From Pisolithus tinctorius (taxonomy: Eukaryota > Basidiomycota > Agaricomycetes > Boletales > Pisolithaceae), in assembly GCA_024663395.1 (NCBI GenBank), contig JANFAH010000010.1, forward strand, positions 558,001-622,000: 64,000 bases of DNA. Reading direction: 5' to 3'. Positions 42,126-52,359 of the stretch are shown piece by piece (the stretch's first letter is position 1; each line of letters opens with the position of its first letter). The position numbers were made by a program, and so were the translations under genes. Below the pieces are notes generated by a model that did no database searches, was not told the DNA's origin, and worked only from the letters and a program-made list of their open reading frames with translations.

Positions 42126-43970
42126 TGTCACACACCAAAGGTGTTGTGGACATGGTTACAGCTGACTCTGCCTAACTCATCAATGAGTTGCACACAATGC
42201 CCATGCATGCAGATGAAGACTAAAGGCCTCATGCATAGAAAGACTGTTGGACATGAACAGTCATCCTTTGCACAAGATCGAGTCGTCAGTGCTGAAGAGA
42301 AAAGAGGAAGCGAGTTAAGTGCACACTAAAAGTTTTTAGCACCCATGTACGGCATTCCGGTTTTCATCATATCTCTGCTGTTTCCAAAGATATCAACTTG
42401 GTTCGCATGCTCGCTTAAAGTGCTCAGCCCCACAATTCTTCCTTCCAAATTTGGAGAGGATCCTCGCACCCTACACATTTCTACAGCACTCCATCCATCA
42501 GACACTCATTTCACTAAGTCCATCAATCATGGCCACCTCTTCGTCAGTCATCTTGCTTGTCTTGTTTGCCAGAGACAATGGCTACGTATATCTGCCAGGT
42601 GTTCCCACCAGCTTCCATCCTGAAGCCCCCTGGTTCATCCCGTCGTTGTCAGCCCTGTCCCATCCCATGCAGCTTGGTCAGCATGTTCTCCTTGTCAGTA
42701 TGACTTCCAGAAGGACGTTCTTTGGTCGCCTCAGGGCTGTCACTCGGTTACAAAGGTCTTATGTGGTCGTTTCAGTCTCCCCTCTTGATGAAGCATATGG
42801 ATCGTTCCTCCCTGCTCCCTGCACTGTCTTTATTCCAATCTCGTCCATCATTCTTCCCATATTGCGACAGCTGCAGTATAGTCTACTGTCCTCCAGCCTC
42901 CCTGATCACATTCATGATGAGTATGACATGCATCTTGCCTTCCTACTGCAAGATCCAGCAGAAGACGTCCCCCCTTCTCCTCCTCCTCTGTCAGAACCCT
43001 GTCCATGAAGTTTTTGTTAACTTCACTGAGAGGATGAAAGGGTGGGAGATGCGATCGCATATGCTCCCATTGCCCCACAGACCCCCAACGCCCTAGCCCC
43101 CCTTTGATGCCTGACTCATGCCCTTCAATTCTGGAATTAATACTTCCCTATCTGGAAACACCATCCATCTGTCATGCCATCTTTGGATCTAGAGATGTCT
43201 CTGCTGAGATCTGACTTGCATCGCCACCCCCTAATGTGATATTGGTGTGCTTACTCAGTTTCTGATTCTGTTTGACTCATTCTGTGATATTTTTGACTAT
43301 CCTTGACTCATTCATTGCCAATACATACCAATCCTCCTTGCTTGCTTACTTTTCATTTCTCGCTTACTCATCATGATTACTCAGTCCTTACTCATTACTT
43401 ACCAAGTGTTTGTGCCCTGTTTGTCACAAGCTGTGCTCCCCCCATAGTATATAAACCCCCCATGTACTTAGCTACCAAGAAGCAATTCAGAAGAAGTCAC
43501 TCCAGCAGTCAGTTCAGTGCCTATCTCGTCGTCGACAGTTGAGGCTCCACGAAGGGGTCTATCTGTCATCATTTGTATACTTGGTAGTTGAGGCTCATTT
43601 GGAAGAGTCTACCTGCCATCCTTCATCATCTGAAGCTTCCTCTTAGTCAGCAGTCTTAGTCATCCCTCCACTCCTGTGTAACTCATCATCAACTTGCACC
43701 AGGAGCATATTTTATCAAAAGTCCATTACCCCCAAGTCCTTTTGGCTGAACACCTTCACTCTGTTCAGCATCCCCTATCCAATCGTCACTTACTTGTCTT
43801 CTCCTGCATAACTCATTGTTGACTTGTGCTAGGAGCACCTGCCATCAAAGTTTCCCCCTCTTAGGTTTCTGCACTCCAGGTGCTGTGGAGGCACACCACC
43901 ACTCGCTCTTTATTTGTCTTTGGTGTTGGATTTGTTTGGTTTTCACCAGCATTCCACACTTTGACTCACA
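42126..43970 (+). repeat. LTR-X2: uninterrupted solo LTR
   Basis: 1,845 bp, TGTCACACACC to TTGACTCACA, exact 4-bp duplication TCGC (42122-42125, 43971-43974). TATA box GTATATAAAC near 43446, so the U3 is about 1.3 kb and contains the conserved ORF. Confidence 0.9.
42451..43008 (+). CDS. LTR-X2 U3 ORF
   Basis: Same frame as the X1 ORF and open from about 42355, where the first conserved codons read ACG GCA TTC CGG. In the shared region the translation keeps FARDNGYVYLPGVPTSF, SMTSRRTFFGRLR, PLDEAYGSFLPAP and HDEYDMHLAFLLQDPAED. An overlapping 92-codon frame starting MYGIPVFIIS is also open (42345-42623). There is no in-frame ATG at the conserved start, so initiation at an internal ATG (for example MATSSSV, 42531) or at ACG is possible. 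Confidence 0.5.
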   Translation: MERILAPYTFLQHSIHQTLISLSPSIMATSSSVILLVLFARDNGYVYLPGVPTSFHPEAPWFIPSLSALSHPMQLGQHVLLVSMTSRRTFFGRLRAVTRLQRSYVVVSVSPLDEAYGSFLPAPCTVFIPISSIILPILRQLQYSLLSSSLPDHIHDEYDMHLAFLLQDPAEDVPPSPPPLSEPCP

Positions 43971-44310
43971 TCGCGCCCAGCGACTACCAGTGAAAGCTTT
44001 GTGGCACAATTGTCATCATGCACTTCACCCTGGTACACTACTATTTCAAACAGGATAAGAAGTCTGTGTTCAGCAGCGTACTGTGCGAGATGGTGGTTTT
44101 ATGCGAACCACCCCCTCCGCCTACAAACCCTCTCAAAAGATCCGGTTATGGGGGTGGGCCTTCTTTTGCCCACATCCCAACCACAAAGAAAGTATGCCAG
44201 GTATGCTTGATATATCCATTGTATTCACCATCAACAGCTTATAGATCTTTCAGGCTTAAAAGCATGCATTGTGTCTATAGAAGGCATCGTGTATCACTAT
44301 TTGGGGGATC

Positions 44311-44528
44311 AATCATGCTCAAAAAAGTGTCCCAATGACATGTCATTTTAAAATGGTTATATCTTGGTGGCATGTCAACCAAATTACATAAGCAAGCCCT
44401 TGTTGTCAAGGCAATGGTTAGTGCTACCTTTCATCCTGCAGGAGTTTGAACTAATTCCTATTGGCTCTCTCATAAATCTCAACTCTTTCCAAAATCACCA
44501 AACATTGGGACACTTTTTTGAGCCACTG
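44311..44528 (-). mobile_element. Solo PAL2-type terminal module
   Basis: 218 bp matching the outer end of PAL2 (27420-27637). It is bounded by inverted copies of the motif GCTCAAAAAAGTGTCCCAAT and followed by TA at 44529-44530. The left side lacks TA, so it is a truncated end rather than a clean insertion, or a MITE-like derivative. Confidence 0.75.
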
Positions 44529-44707
44529 TAAGAATGTCATCACTGTGTTGAAGGTCATAAGGGGGAAGACATCAGGTGCAAGTCATTATGTATGTAGGAA
44601 TATTGGAGGCTCATGTACATGGCCGTCAAATGCAGGGGTAGTAATAGATTATGTGCAAATCCTTTTGTATGTAGAAAGGTTGCAAACTCATATACCTTCT
44701 TGCTGGT

Positions 44708-45740
44708 ATGTTTCATTTACTGCCAGAACTGTGTCACCACATCCTGGGTTACTGTAACATTCAAGATATTGCGAAATTTGCAAGATCTTCAGGTACTGCT
44801 GCAATCCTCGCATACTGTTACCTCGGTTATTGCCTCAGGATGAGGACGGCTGGGTTTTTCTCCAGCTGTGCTGTCCTGCTAGGTATCCTGCATGCCTGCA
44901 ATGCTGTCATCTCTGGATCCTTGGCCCTTCACATGGTCTTGCCTGCCAACAGTTGTGCTTGGACACCCACAGACCTAGATATTTACATGCCCTTGCATCA
45001 GATTTGTTACTTGACCATGAAGCTAGAATGCAAAGGCATGTCTTTCTCATTTCCATCATGCATTAACATTCTCTGAGTGCCATCTTGCAGGTTACAATGT
45101 GGTCCATGAGACTCGCATCGATGGCAGTCCTTACAACATGTCCGCCATTCACAGTATCCTCACGTTTTCCAATGGGACTCATTACATTGATGTAATTGTG
45201 TCCAGGACATCAACAGCTCTCTCCCCATTGTTTCAATTCCACAGCACTGCTGTCATGAATTTCATCAGTGCTGACACGATCTTTTGCGCATATCCCAACC
45301 TGACGTTTGATCACCGTGCTCTGATCAACCCACATCCCAATTATTATGGGTTGATCGGCTTCAAAACGATGGCAGCCTTGCAGAAATATGCCTCTCAGGG
45401 ATTCGAGTTTGTCAAATGTGAGGAATTTCATCATTTACCTTACAGTTGCAGGTCTATACCTCACACTTTAACTGACAGTGGCTGCCTATGGGTTCAAATT
45501 TCCGATCTCCGTCATGATCTCGTTATGCCTGCTGATGTCCTCAAATGCCTAGGTGTCATCAACATCATGTGGTTACTGGGCAGCTATGTCTGTGGCACAT
45601 ATCCTGCATTTCTTGATAGCTACTTGTTCATGTTCAACAATGACATGTGAGTACATTATGTTCATGTGCCTCTGCATGCACTCATAATCAGAAGGGACCT
45701 TCTCTCTGATCAGCGCTTCATCGGGAGTGAGGAGATTTAG
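44708..45740 (+). CDS. F-box-like protein of the Agaricomycete repeat-compartment type
   Basis: ATG 44708: MFHLLPELCHHILGYCNIQD, an F-box-like start, then AKFARSSGTAA. Next comes a nucleotidyltransferase-like arrangement common in such fungal proteins (AVISGSLALHMVLPANSC, TPTDLDIYMPLHQ). A 55-bp intron 45036-45090 begins GCATGT and ends TTGCAG, a GC-AG intron or a mutated donor; splicing joins G|GT in frame. Exon 2: YNVVHETRIDGSPYNMSAIH, HYIDVIVSRTSTALSPLFQF, HSTAVMNFISADTIFCAYPN, NYYGLIGFKTMAALQKYASQ. A second intron 45647-45691 (GTGAGT to AATCAG) leads to RDLLSDQRFIGSEEI and TAG 45738-45740. No internal stop, so it could be functional. A start upstream of 44708 with an intron (GTATGT...TGCCAG) is possible. 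Confidence 0.6.
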
Positions 45741-46114
45741 TGTTTTCCCAGAAAAAAGACCTGGGTGTGATAGCGTGTTGGCAATGATTTGTCAGGTTCT
45801 ACCAGGTGGAGGGTGTCGAAACTGGTGGATCCACAAGGATGGATATGTGCAAGTGGAACAAATATTGATATTGCTTGCTGTAAATTATGAGAATCTATGA
45901 CGTGTTCATAAACAAGGTGCCTGCTGTCCCCGACGGCCCTATCCTCTAGTGGAGTGATATGGTCATAATGAAAGTTGTAGCCCCTGATTGTGCAATCATG
46001 ACAGTATGCTTATCTTATCAGAAAGTGGAAAATTGCATGAGAAAAACACAGAATACCAAGAAAAACACAAGTGTATACACAAAATGTCACTGGACTTGAA
46101 TGTCAATTAGGATT

Positions 46115-46335
46115 GGAGAATCCCCAGGAGCCATGGAGAATCTCCAGCATGCCATGGAGAATCCCCTGCAGGCCATGGATAATCTCCAAGATGACATGGT
46201 GAATCTCCATCATGACATGGAGAATCCCCAGGAGCCATGGAGAATCCCCAGGGGCCATGGAGAATCTCCAACATGACATGGAGAATCCCCAGCCAGCCAT
46301 GGAGAATCCCCAGCATGACATGGAGAATCCCCAGT
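46115..46335 (+). repeat. Minisatellite, unit CATGGAGAATCCCCAGNAGC
   Basis: About ten tandem units of 20-24 bp, each with GGAGAATCYCC and CATGG. The same GGAGAATCCCC motif appears inside the Z repeats and at 48089. Open frames on the minus strand (ILHGMLEILHG-like) are by-products of the repeat. Confidence 0.9.
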
Positions 46336-46560
46336 GGGCTGCATCAGGAAAACAAAACTTTTTCTAAGTGGTCTAATACTCTACACTGCATCTAATGATG
46401 TCTTGATATTTGCAGCACTTTAGTGCTCATTGTCTAACATCATCTAATTCATGCTGTCTTACTGACACGCTTTTTTTTCTGTGGTCCTAATGTGGTCTGT
46501 AAGTGACTTATTGATATCTTCATGCCCACTATATTACTGTAACTCTTGATTCATAGTACT

Positions 46561-47868
46561 TGTCACAACCATGCATTTACTCTAAGTCCCTACTCACTCC
46601 ACACCCTACTCCACTGCTCATTCACACTCTCTGCACCAACTCTGCCTGCACTCTACCATTTATGAGTCTCCTCCACTCTGCCTTCTGTTGGACTTGTACC
46701 AGTCTCTCATCAGACCATGCAGGCCATCCTTGTGCACCACATGGTCCATCACCTGGATTGTTTCCTTTTTGGCTTGTTCTGTGTTACCTGTCATATGTTC
46801 TCCATCTTCCCTTCATTCATCATCCAGAAAGTTGTTACTTGAAAACTTATGAGTCTCCATATGTCAGTCCTGATTCCAGTTACTGCACCTCCATAGCAGC
46901 ATAAAAGCATGTACAGTACTCCACTGTTCTTCAGTATGAATATCACCAAAGTTCCTACTCCATCTCTCTCCATCTTCTGCCTGTCAGAGTTATCTCCAAA
47001 CATCTGTCTGGTCTCTTCCTCTGAAATATGAGGGTTGACATCATGCAAGGGGGTAGTGCACAAGCTAAACCTGACACCCTCACCCTGCTCCATTTCTGCC
47101 TCAGCTGACTTTGTCCCTGCCAATCCTCCACTAGTCAGAGTTCCATTCATCTGTGTCAAGTCCAGGCCTACTCTGACCAACTCTGACACTAAATAAGGCC
47201 TAGAGAAGGGTTCAGAAGCAAGTCCAACAGGAAGGAATAGAACTCCAACTAGTGGAGTGGTGGCAGGAACAAAGTCTGCCAAAGCAGAGGCAGAGTGGAG
47301 TGAGGGCATTGGGTTTAGCTCATGTGCTACCCCCTTGCATGATCTCAGCCCTTGTATTTCAGAGGGAGAGTACAGACAGAGAGAGTCAGAGGTAACTCCG
47401 ACAGATAGAGGACGGAGACAGAAGGAGTAGGAACTAAGTTGATATTTGTACTGAAGAACAGTGGAGTACAGTACATGCTTTTATACTGCTATGGAGGTAC
47501 AGTAACCAGAATTGGAACTGACATATGGAGACTCATAAAATTTCAAGTAAAACTTCCTGGACAACAAATGAAGGGTAGGCAGAGGACATACAAACAGGTA
47601 ACACAGAACATCCCAAAAAGGAAACAGTCCAGGCGCTGGACCATGCGGTGTGTGTGCTGTCAAGGAGAAGTCTGAAGGGTGGTCACATGACTCCTCAGAG
47701 AATGGTCTGCCCAGTCCAGTAGGAGAGCAACACAAGTCCAACAGCAGTCAGAGCGGAGATGGTTCACAACCGACAGAAGCTGGGTGGAGTTGGTGTGGAG
47801 TGGATGAATGACCAGTGGAACAGGGTGCAGAGTGAGTAAGGACCTATAATGAACACATGGTCATGACA
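46561..47868. repeat. Inverted pair of LTR-Y-like sequences
   Basis: The left arm (about 46561-47145) starts TGTCACAACCATG, and the right arm (about 47196-47868) ends CATGGTCATGACA. Reverse-complementing the right arm gives the same order: Pro/Ser-rich U3, TATA-like ATAAAAGCATGTAC, ACTCCACTGTTCTTCAGTA, CTCTGAAATAYRAGGG and GGGGGTAG. The arms are diverged, much less alike than PAL1/PAL2. They share the CTCTGAAATACAAGGGC block with LTR-Y2. No clear target duplication was seen. Confidence 0.7.
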
Positions 47869-48121
47869 ATCTGTGTCAGACTTGCTTCCACACCTCTCTC
47901 CAGACCTGGTTAAGCATCAGAGTTGATTGGAGTAGGCTCAGAATTGACAGTGCTCTATAGAACCATATGTGTCTTGCTTAATTCACTTGCTCTATATGTT
48001 CCTTGGCATCCATTCCACTTATACATCTACCTTTCTGAGATAAGTTGTGATTAGAACAGTTAGAACAACCACTGTTTTCCTGATGCATGGAGAATCCCCA
48101 CCAGGACATGGCCTGGTAAAG

Positions 48122-48400
48122 TGGGTCTATTTAGCCTGGGGAAAACCCAGGTTCACCCTGGAAAGGGGTCTAATTAGCCTATGGGAAGCCCATGTTCTGC
48201 CTGGAAAGCAGGTCTATTTACCCTGGGGAAACCCAGGTCAGCCTAGAATGTAGGTCTATTTAGCCTGGGGAAATCCCAGGTTCAGCCTGGAATGCAGGTC
48301 TATTTAGCCTGGGGAAAGCCCAGGATCAACCTGGAAAGCAGGTCTATTTAGCCTGGGGAAAGCCCAGGATCAACCTGGAAAGGGGGTCTATTTAGCCTGG
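48122..48400 (+). repeat. Seven-unit hairpin minisatellite
   Basis: Seven units of 43-45 bp starting near 48122, 48167, 48210, 48253, 48297, 48340 and 48385, each beginning GGTCTATTTAGCC. Each unit contains a hairpin: CCTGGG-GAAAG-CCCAGG in most, ATGGG-AAG-CCCAT in unit 2, and TGGA-GAAAG-TCCA in unit 7. It directly abuts Z copy 2. Confidence 0.88.
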
Positions 48401-48632
48401 AGAAAGTCCAACTTGGACCCCAGCTACCCTTTCATTTGATGTATAATATATATATATTACAGAGAAAACATTTTCTCCAACCATATCAAATTGCTGCCCT
48501 GGAGAATCTCCAGGAATGGTGGTGGAGAATCCCCAAAAGTTGGGAATTCCCAACAAAATGACACCTATTAGGTTAATACTTATATCAAAATCTCCAGACC
48601 TAATAGGTCTCTGAGGGGGGTTGACTGAAGTG
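48356..48632 (-). repeat. Z repeat copy 2 (277 bp)
   Basis: Reverse copy of 33313-33589, apparently identical, 15 kb away. Its left end overlaps the last units of the hairpin minisatellite, which is present here in seven copies against about one at copy 1. Confidence 0.85.
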
Positions 48633-48689
48633 CCCAGATTACCTTCAAGATGCCAAGATCAGGTTCACTTCTTGTGCCTTTTTTGTCCT

Positions 48690-48840
48690 CACACACATGT
48701 TAGCTCACATGAAGAAATTTACAAGAAGTTGTGCAAGTTTGAGTTGGATAGGGCTGCAAGACAGAGAGGTTCATAGAAGTCTTTGGCAGAGGGATCCAAG
48801 AAAGTCATATGATGTTAGCAATGTGATGACATTGTTCATT
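48690..48840 (+). pseudogene. Third copy of the EEAYEKLLQYE exon
   Basis: After an acceptor-like CATGTTAG comes TCACATGAAGAAATTTAC, then AGGTTCATAGAAGTCTTT and AGGGATCCAAGAAAGTCATA, homologous to 14920-15045 with indels. Too broken to translate as one frame. Confidence 0.45.
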
Positions 48841-49507
48841 GACCAAATGTGACTGAGTTGGTAGTTGGTAATGAATGGAAGAGTGGCACTACCCAACATG
48901 GTAGTATGCTGTCTTTTGAGCTACCTTTTTTTTCCTCTCATGGCAATCTCACCTGGGCATATGTAGCTGTACAAGTAGCTGTATGTAGTTTCTTTTTTGG
49001 TTGAACTATATTCTGAGCTATGTACACCCACTTCACTACTCACGCTCTCGTCTGCCTTCTCAAGGCCCCCACAGACCCACCCTCACCGGACAGACCATTC
49101 AAAATTGACATCATGAATGATGTTTGGTCAGATATGTCATTTGGTGCTGTGAAAATGGCTGAAGTTCTTGTCAAATGGCTGCTGGCCTCTCTTGCACACA
49201 ATGGAAGGAGCTCCATATCAAATCCTAGATATTGGTTGCTGCTACAGCAGACACTCTCATCTTCTGTGTCCTCTGCTTGCCCCTGGAGATCCTGGCTCCT
49301 GCTGCTAATCTATCATAACAACCTTGCAGGAATTGTCAAGGAACTTATCTCCCTTTCACATGTCCCCAATGTCGATCTGGGTGGTGTATATGCACCTGTG
49401 TATGCCATGTTTGCAACATTATGGCCCTGGGCTGAGAAAAGAGCTGGCATGGATTCTCTGATGGAATGCCTCACAGCCATATTGGGCATTTCTGTGCCTT
49501 GGAACAT

Positions 49508-51374
49508 TGTGAGTCAAAGTGTGGAAAGCTGGTATAAACCAAACAAATCCAACACAAAAGACAAATAAGAACGAGTGGTGGTTTGCCTCTGTGGAACCTG
49601 GAGTGCAGAAAAACCTAAGTGTGGGGGGGGGGACTTCAAGTGGAGGGTGCTCCTAGCACAAGTCATCAATGAGTTATGCAGGAGTAGATGAATGGATGAT
49701 GACTGAGGAGGGGATGCTGAACAGAGTGAAGGTGTTCAGCTGAAAGGACTTCTGGAATGATGGACTTTGATACAACGTGCTCCTGGCACAAGTCATTGAT
49801 GAGTTACACAGGAGTGGAACAATGACTAAGCAAAAAGTTGCTGACTAAGCATGGATGGAGCTTCAGATAATGAATGATGGTAGATAGACCCCTTCGTGGA
49901 GCCTCAACTACCAATAATATGAATGGAGACAGATAGACTCTTCTGAATAAGCCTCAACTGTCAACAACAAGTTATGCACTGAAAGAGCTGAACTGACTTC
50001 TGGATTGCTTCCTGATTGCTTGTTGGGTAGCTAAGTACATGGGGGTTTATATACTGTGGGGGGAGCACAGCTTGTGACAAACAAGGCACAAACACTTGGT
50101 AAGTAATGAGTAAGGACTGAGTAATCATGATGAGTAAGCAAGAAATGAAAAGTAAGCAAGCAAAGAAGATTGAAAAGTATTGGCAATGAACAAGTCAAGG
50201 ACAGTCAAAATATCACAGAATGAGTCAAATGGAGTCAGAAACTGAGTAAGCACACTGATATCACATTAGGGGGTGGCGATGCAAGTCAGATCTTGGTGGA
50301 GACATCTCTAGATCCAAAGATGGCATGACAGATGGGCAGTGTTTCCAGATAAGGAAGTATTAATTCCAGAATTGAAGGGCATGAGTCAGGCATCAAAGGG
50401 GGCTAGGGCATTGGGGGTCTGTGGGGCAATGGGAGCATATGCAATCATGTCTCCCACCCTTTCATCCTCTCAGCAAAGTTAACAAAAACCTCATGAATGG
50501 GGCTCTGATGGAGGAGGAGGAGAAGGGGGGACATCCTCTGCTGTATCTTGTAATAAGAAGGCAAGGTGCATGTCATACTTGTCATGAATGTGCTCAGGGA
50601 GGCTGGAGAACAGTAGACTATGCTGAAGCTGTTGCAATGCAGGGAGAATGATGGACAAGATTGGAATAAAGACAGTGCAGGGAGCAGGGAGGAACAATCC
50701 ATATGCTTCATCAAGAGGGGAGACTGAAATGACCACATAAGACCTCTCTAACTGAGTGACAGACCTGAGGCGACCAAAGAATGTCCTTCTGGAAGTCATA
50801 CTGACAAGGAGAACACGCTGACCAAGCTGCATGGGATGAGATGGGGCTGCCAACGACAGGATGAACCAGGGGGCTTCAGGACAGAAGCTGGTGGGAACAC
50901 CTGGCAGATATATGTAGCCATTGTCTCTGGCACACAAGACAAGCGAGATGATTGACAAAGAGGTGGCCATGACTGATGGACTTAGCAAAATGAGCATCTG
51001 ATGGATGGAGTGCTGTAGAAATGTGTAGGGTGCAAGGATCCTCTCCAAATTTGGAAGGAAGAATTTTGGGGCTGAGCACTTTAAGTGAGTGTGAGAACAG
51101 AGTTGATATCTTTGGAAGTGGTGGAGATACGATGAAAACTGGAATGCCATACATGGGCGCTAAAAACCTTTTAATGCATGCTTAACTTGCTTCCTCTTTT
51201 CTCTTTAGCACTGATGACTCATTCTTGTGCAAAGGATGACTGCTTATGTCTGGCAGTCTTTCTACACATGAGGCCTTTAGTCTTCATCTGCATGCATGGG
51301 CATTGTGCACAACTTGTCAATGAGTTAGGCAGAGTCAGCTGTAACCATGTCCACAACACCTTTGGTGTGTGACA
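49508..51374 (-). repeat. LTR-X3: solo LTR, minus orientation
   Basis: 1,867 bp. Right end GGTGTGTGACA (its start), left end TGTGAGTCAAAG (its end). TATA (reverse GTTTATATAC) near 50046. Flanks are ACAT (49504-49507) and ATGT (51375-51378), which fit an ACGT duplication in which each copy lost the CpG on a different strand. Confidence 0.82.
50491..51150 (-). CDS. LTR-X3 U3 ORF, 219 codons
   Basis: Begins MAFQFSSYLHHFQRYQL; the ATG corresponds to ACG in X2, a C-to-T change at a CpG. It keeps CARDNGYIYLPGVPTSF, MTSRRTFFGRLRSVTQLE, LDEAYGLFLPAPCTVFIP and HDKYDMHLAFLLQDTAED and ends with a Pro-rich tail. The full frame is open. The overlapping 92-codon frame is also open (51154-50876). Confidence 0.5.
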   Translation of the reverse strand: MAFQFSSYLHHFQRYQLCSHTHLKCSAPKFFLPNLERILAPYTFLQHSIHQMLILLSPSVMATSLSIISLVLCARDNGYIYLPGVPTSFCPEAPWFILSLAAPSHPMQLGQRVLLVSMTSRRTFFGRLRSVTQLERSYVVISVSPLDEAYGLFLPAPCTVFIPILSIILPALQQLQHSLLFSSLPEHIHDKYDMHLAFLLQDTAEDVPPSPPPPSEPHS

Positions 51375-51579
51375 ATGTGAGTGGGAAATCAGTTGTATTT
51401 GAGGATGCACTCTCTCAGACAGAATATTAAGGATGATTTGGCATGGATATGTATCATGGTAGTCAAATCATACAGGGAGGCACTTGGGAAATTTGGGAAC
51501 AAGAAGAAGGTGATCTTCCTACATTCTACCTTCTGTTTGTTTTCCATGCCAATTTACACACACTAGCTATACACTATCT

Positions 51580-51775
51580 TATGGAAAGCTGGATGGCCAC
51601 ACTCAGAAAGGTGGTGGGTGAGGCACCTGAAAATACTAAACTTGGTAATTGACCCCCTTGGGACCCAAGACACCACAAACCTACCCAAGATGCAATTTAA
51701 TGGCCTTGTATATATTATAATGAATCATGAAAAACAACCATGAAAATGTAGATACAAGCCTGATGTACTACATAG
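51580..51775. other. No recognisable feature
   Basis: Short spacer between the X3-split gene and the 3' end of the integrase-like gene. The two genes converge here. No terminator or repeat was recognised. Confidence 0.4.
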
Positions 51776-52359
51776 TATCTACCACTTATCTAGGAATGGG
51801 TCATCGTCATCACTTTCATTGTCAGCAAAGGCTGAAATAACAATGCCAGCTCCAGCATCACTTGTCTCACCACCTTCAACATCAGGTTCATCATCAAGGT
51901 TATCCAATACCTGGATGTGATCTTCCTCTGCTCATACTTAGCCACTAGTTCACAAAAATTTCATTGACAACTTATGTAGTCCAATGCCACCACCTACACT
52001 GCCCATGTAGTAGTTTCCATCTGTCTCATTGAAAGGGAGATCTTCTAAGCCTTCAATAAGGGGGAGGTGCTCTGTGGGCATTTCAACATCCATGATTGAT
52101 TCATGGAGAGCCTGTGCCTCTTCTTGTCACTGAATGAGGGCCAACATTTCACAATATACTGTCCATGCATTGCCACAACCAATGGGAGGATGCTGCAACA
52201 TAGTGTAACACTTTTTGAGGAAGGGGCCAAATGCAGGGGATACCAGATCAAACATGGGATGAGCAGAATTGATATACACCTTGTGTACATGCTCTATTGC
52301 AGCATGGTCAATGATCACCTGTAATCCATAAGTCAGGATGCATCACATGTATCTAAATC

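Larger units (their letters stand above)
41209..44259 (+). pseudogene. Three-exon plus-strand gene split by LTR-X2
   Basis: ATG 41209 (MAPCAPKEKQKTSL). Exon 1 to 41959 is fully open and contains DDIISVLKTNTLVFYGTTA, GPEGVYMPLGAFKREFLETK, VIVGNIRGLERLIPSKKG and SCIHEANGISSIRVSHSLF. A 48-bp intron (41960-42007, GTATGT to GACAG) joins phase 1 to AQTADWPVQE-stop-TRLALDRAAMTHM. LTR-X2 enters after 42125. Removing it and one TCGC copy continues the frame: TPIAPSDYQ-stop-KLCGTI, MHFTLVHYYFKQDKKSV, SGYGGGPSFAHIPTTKK. An intron at 44201-44244 and a five-codon last exon end at TAA 44257-44259. The two internal stops (42040-42042, 43991-43993) are TGA. Unknown function; about 370 residues before damage. 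It starts just upstream of the Helitron 5' region. Confidence 0.6.
49020..51560 (+). pseudogene. Unknown gene split at a splice donor by LTR-X3
   Basis: Exon 1 from ATG 49020 is open to the LTR: PSPDRPFKIDIMNDVWSDMS, GAVKMAEVLVKWLLASLAHN, SHVPNVDLGGVYAPVYAMFA and AGMDSLMECLTAILGISVPW. The insertion falls after 49507. On the far side the sequence begins ATGTGAGTGGG, a consensus donor. An acceptor near 51420 (CTCTCAG) leads to QNIKDDLAWICIMVVKSYRE and ALGKFGNKKKVIFL, ending at TAG near 51566. So the LTR landed at the exon-intron border. Family and function unknown. Confidence 0.45.

Noticed and set aside
46103..46321. Minus-strand frames rich in ILHGMLEILHG-like repeats
   Set aside because: By-product of a 20-24-bp minisatellite whose unit lacks stops; no evidence of a protein.
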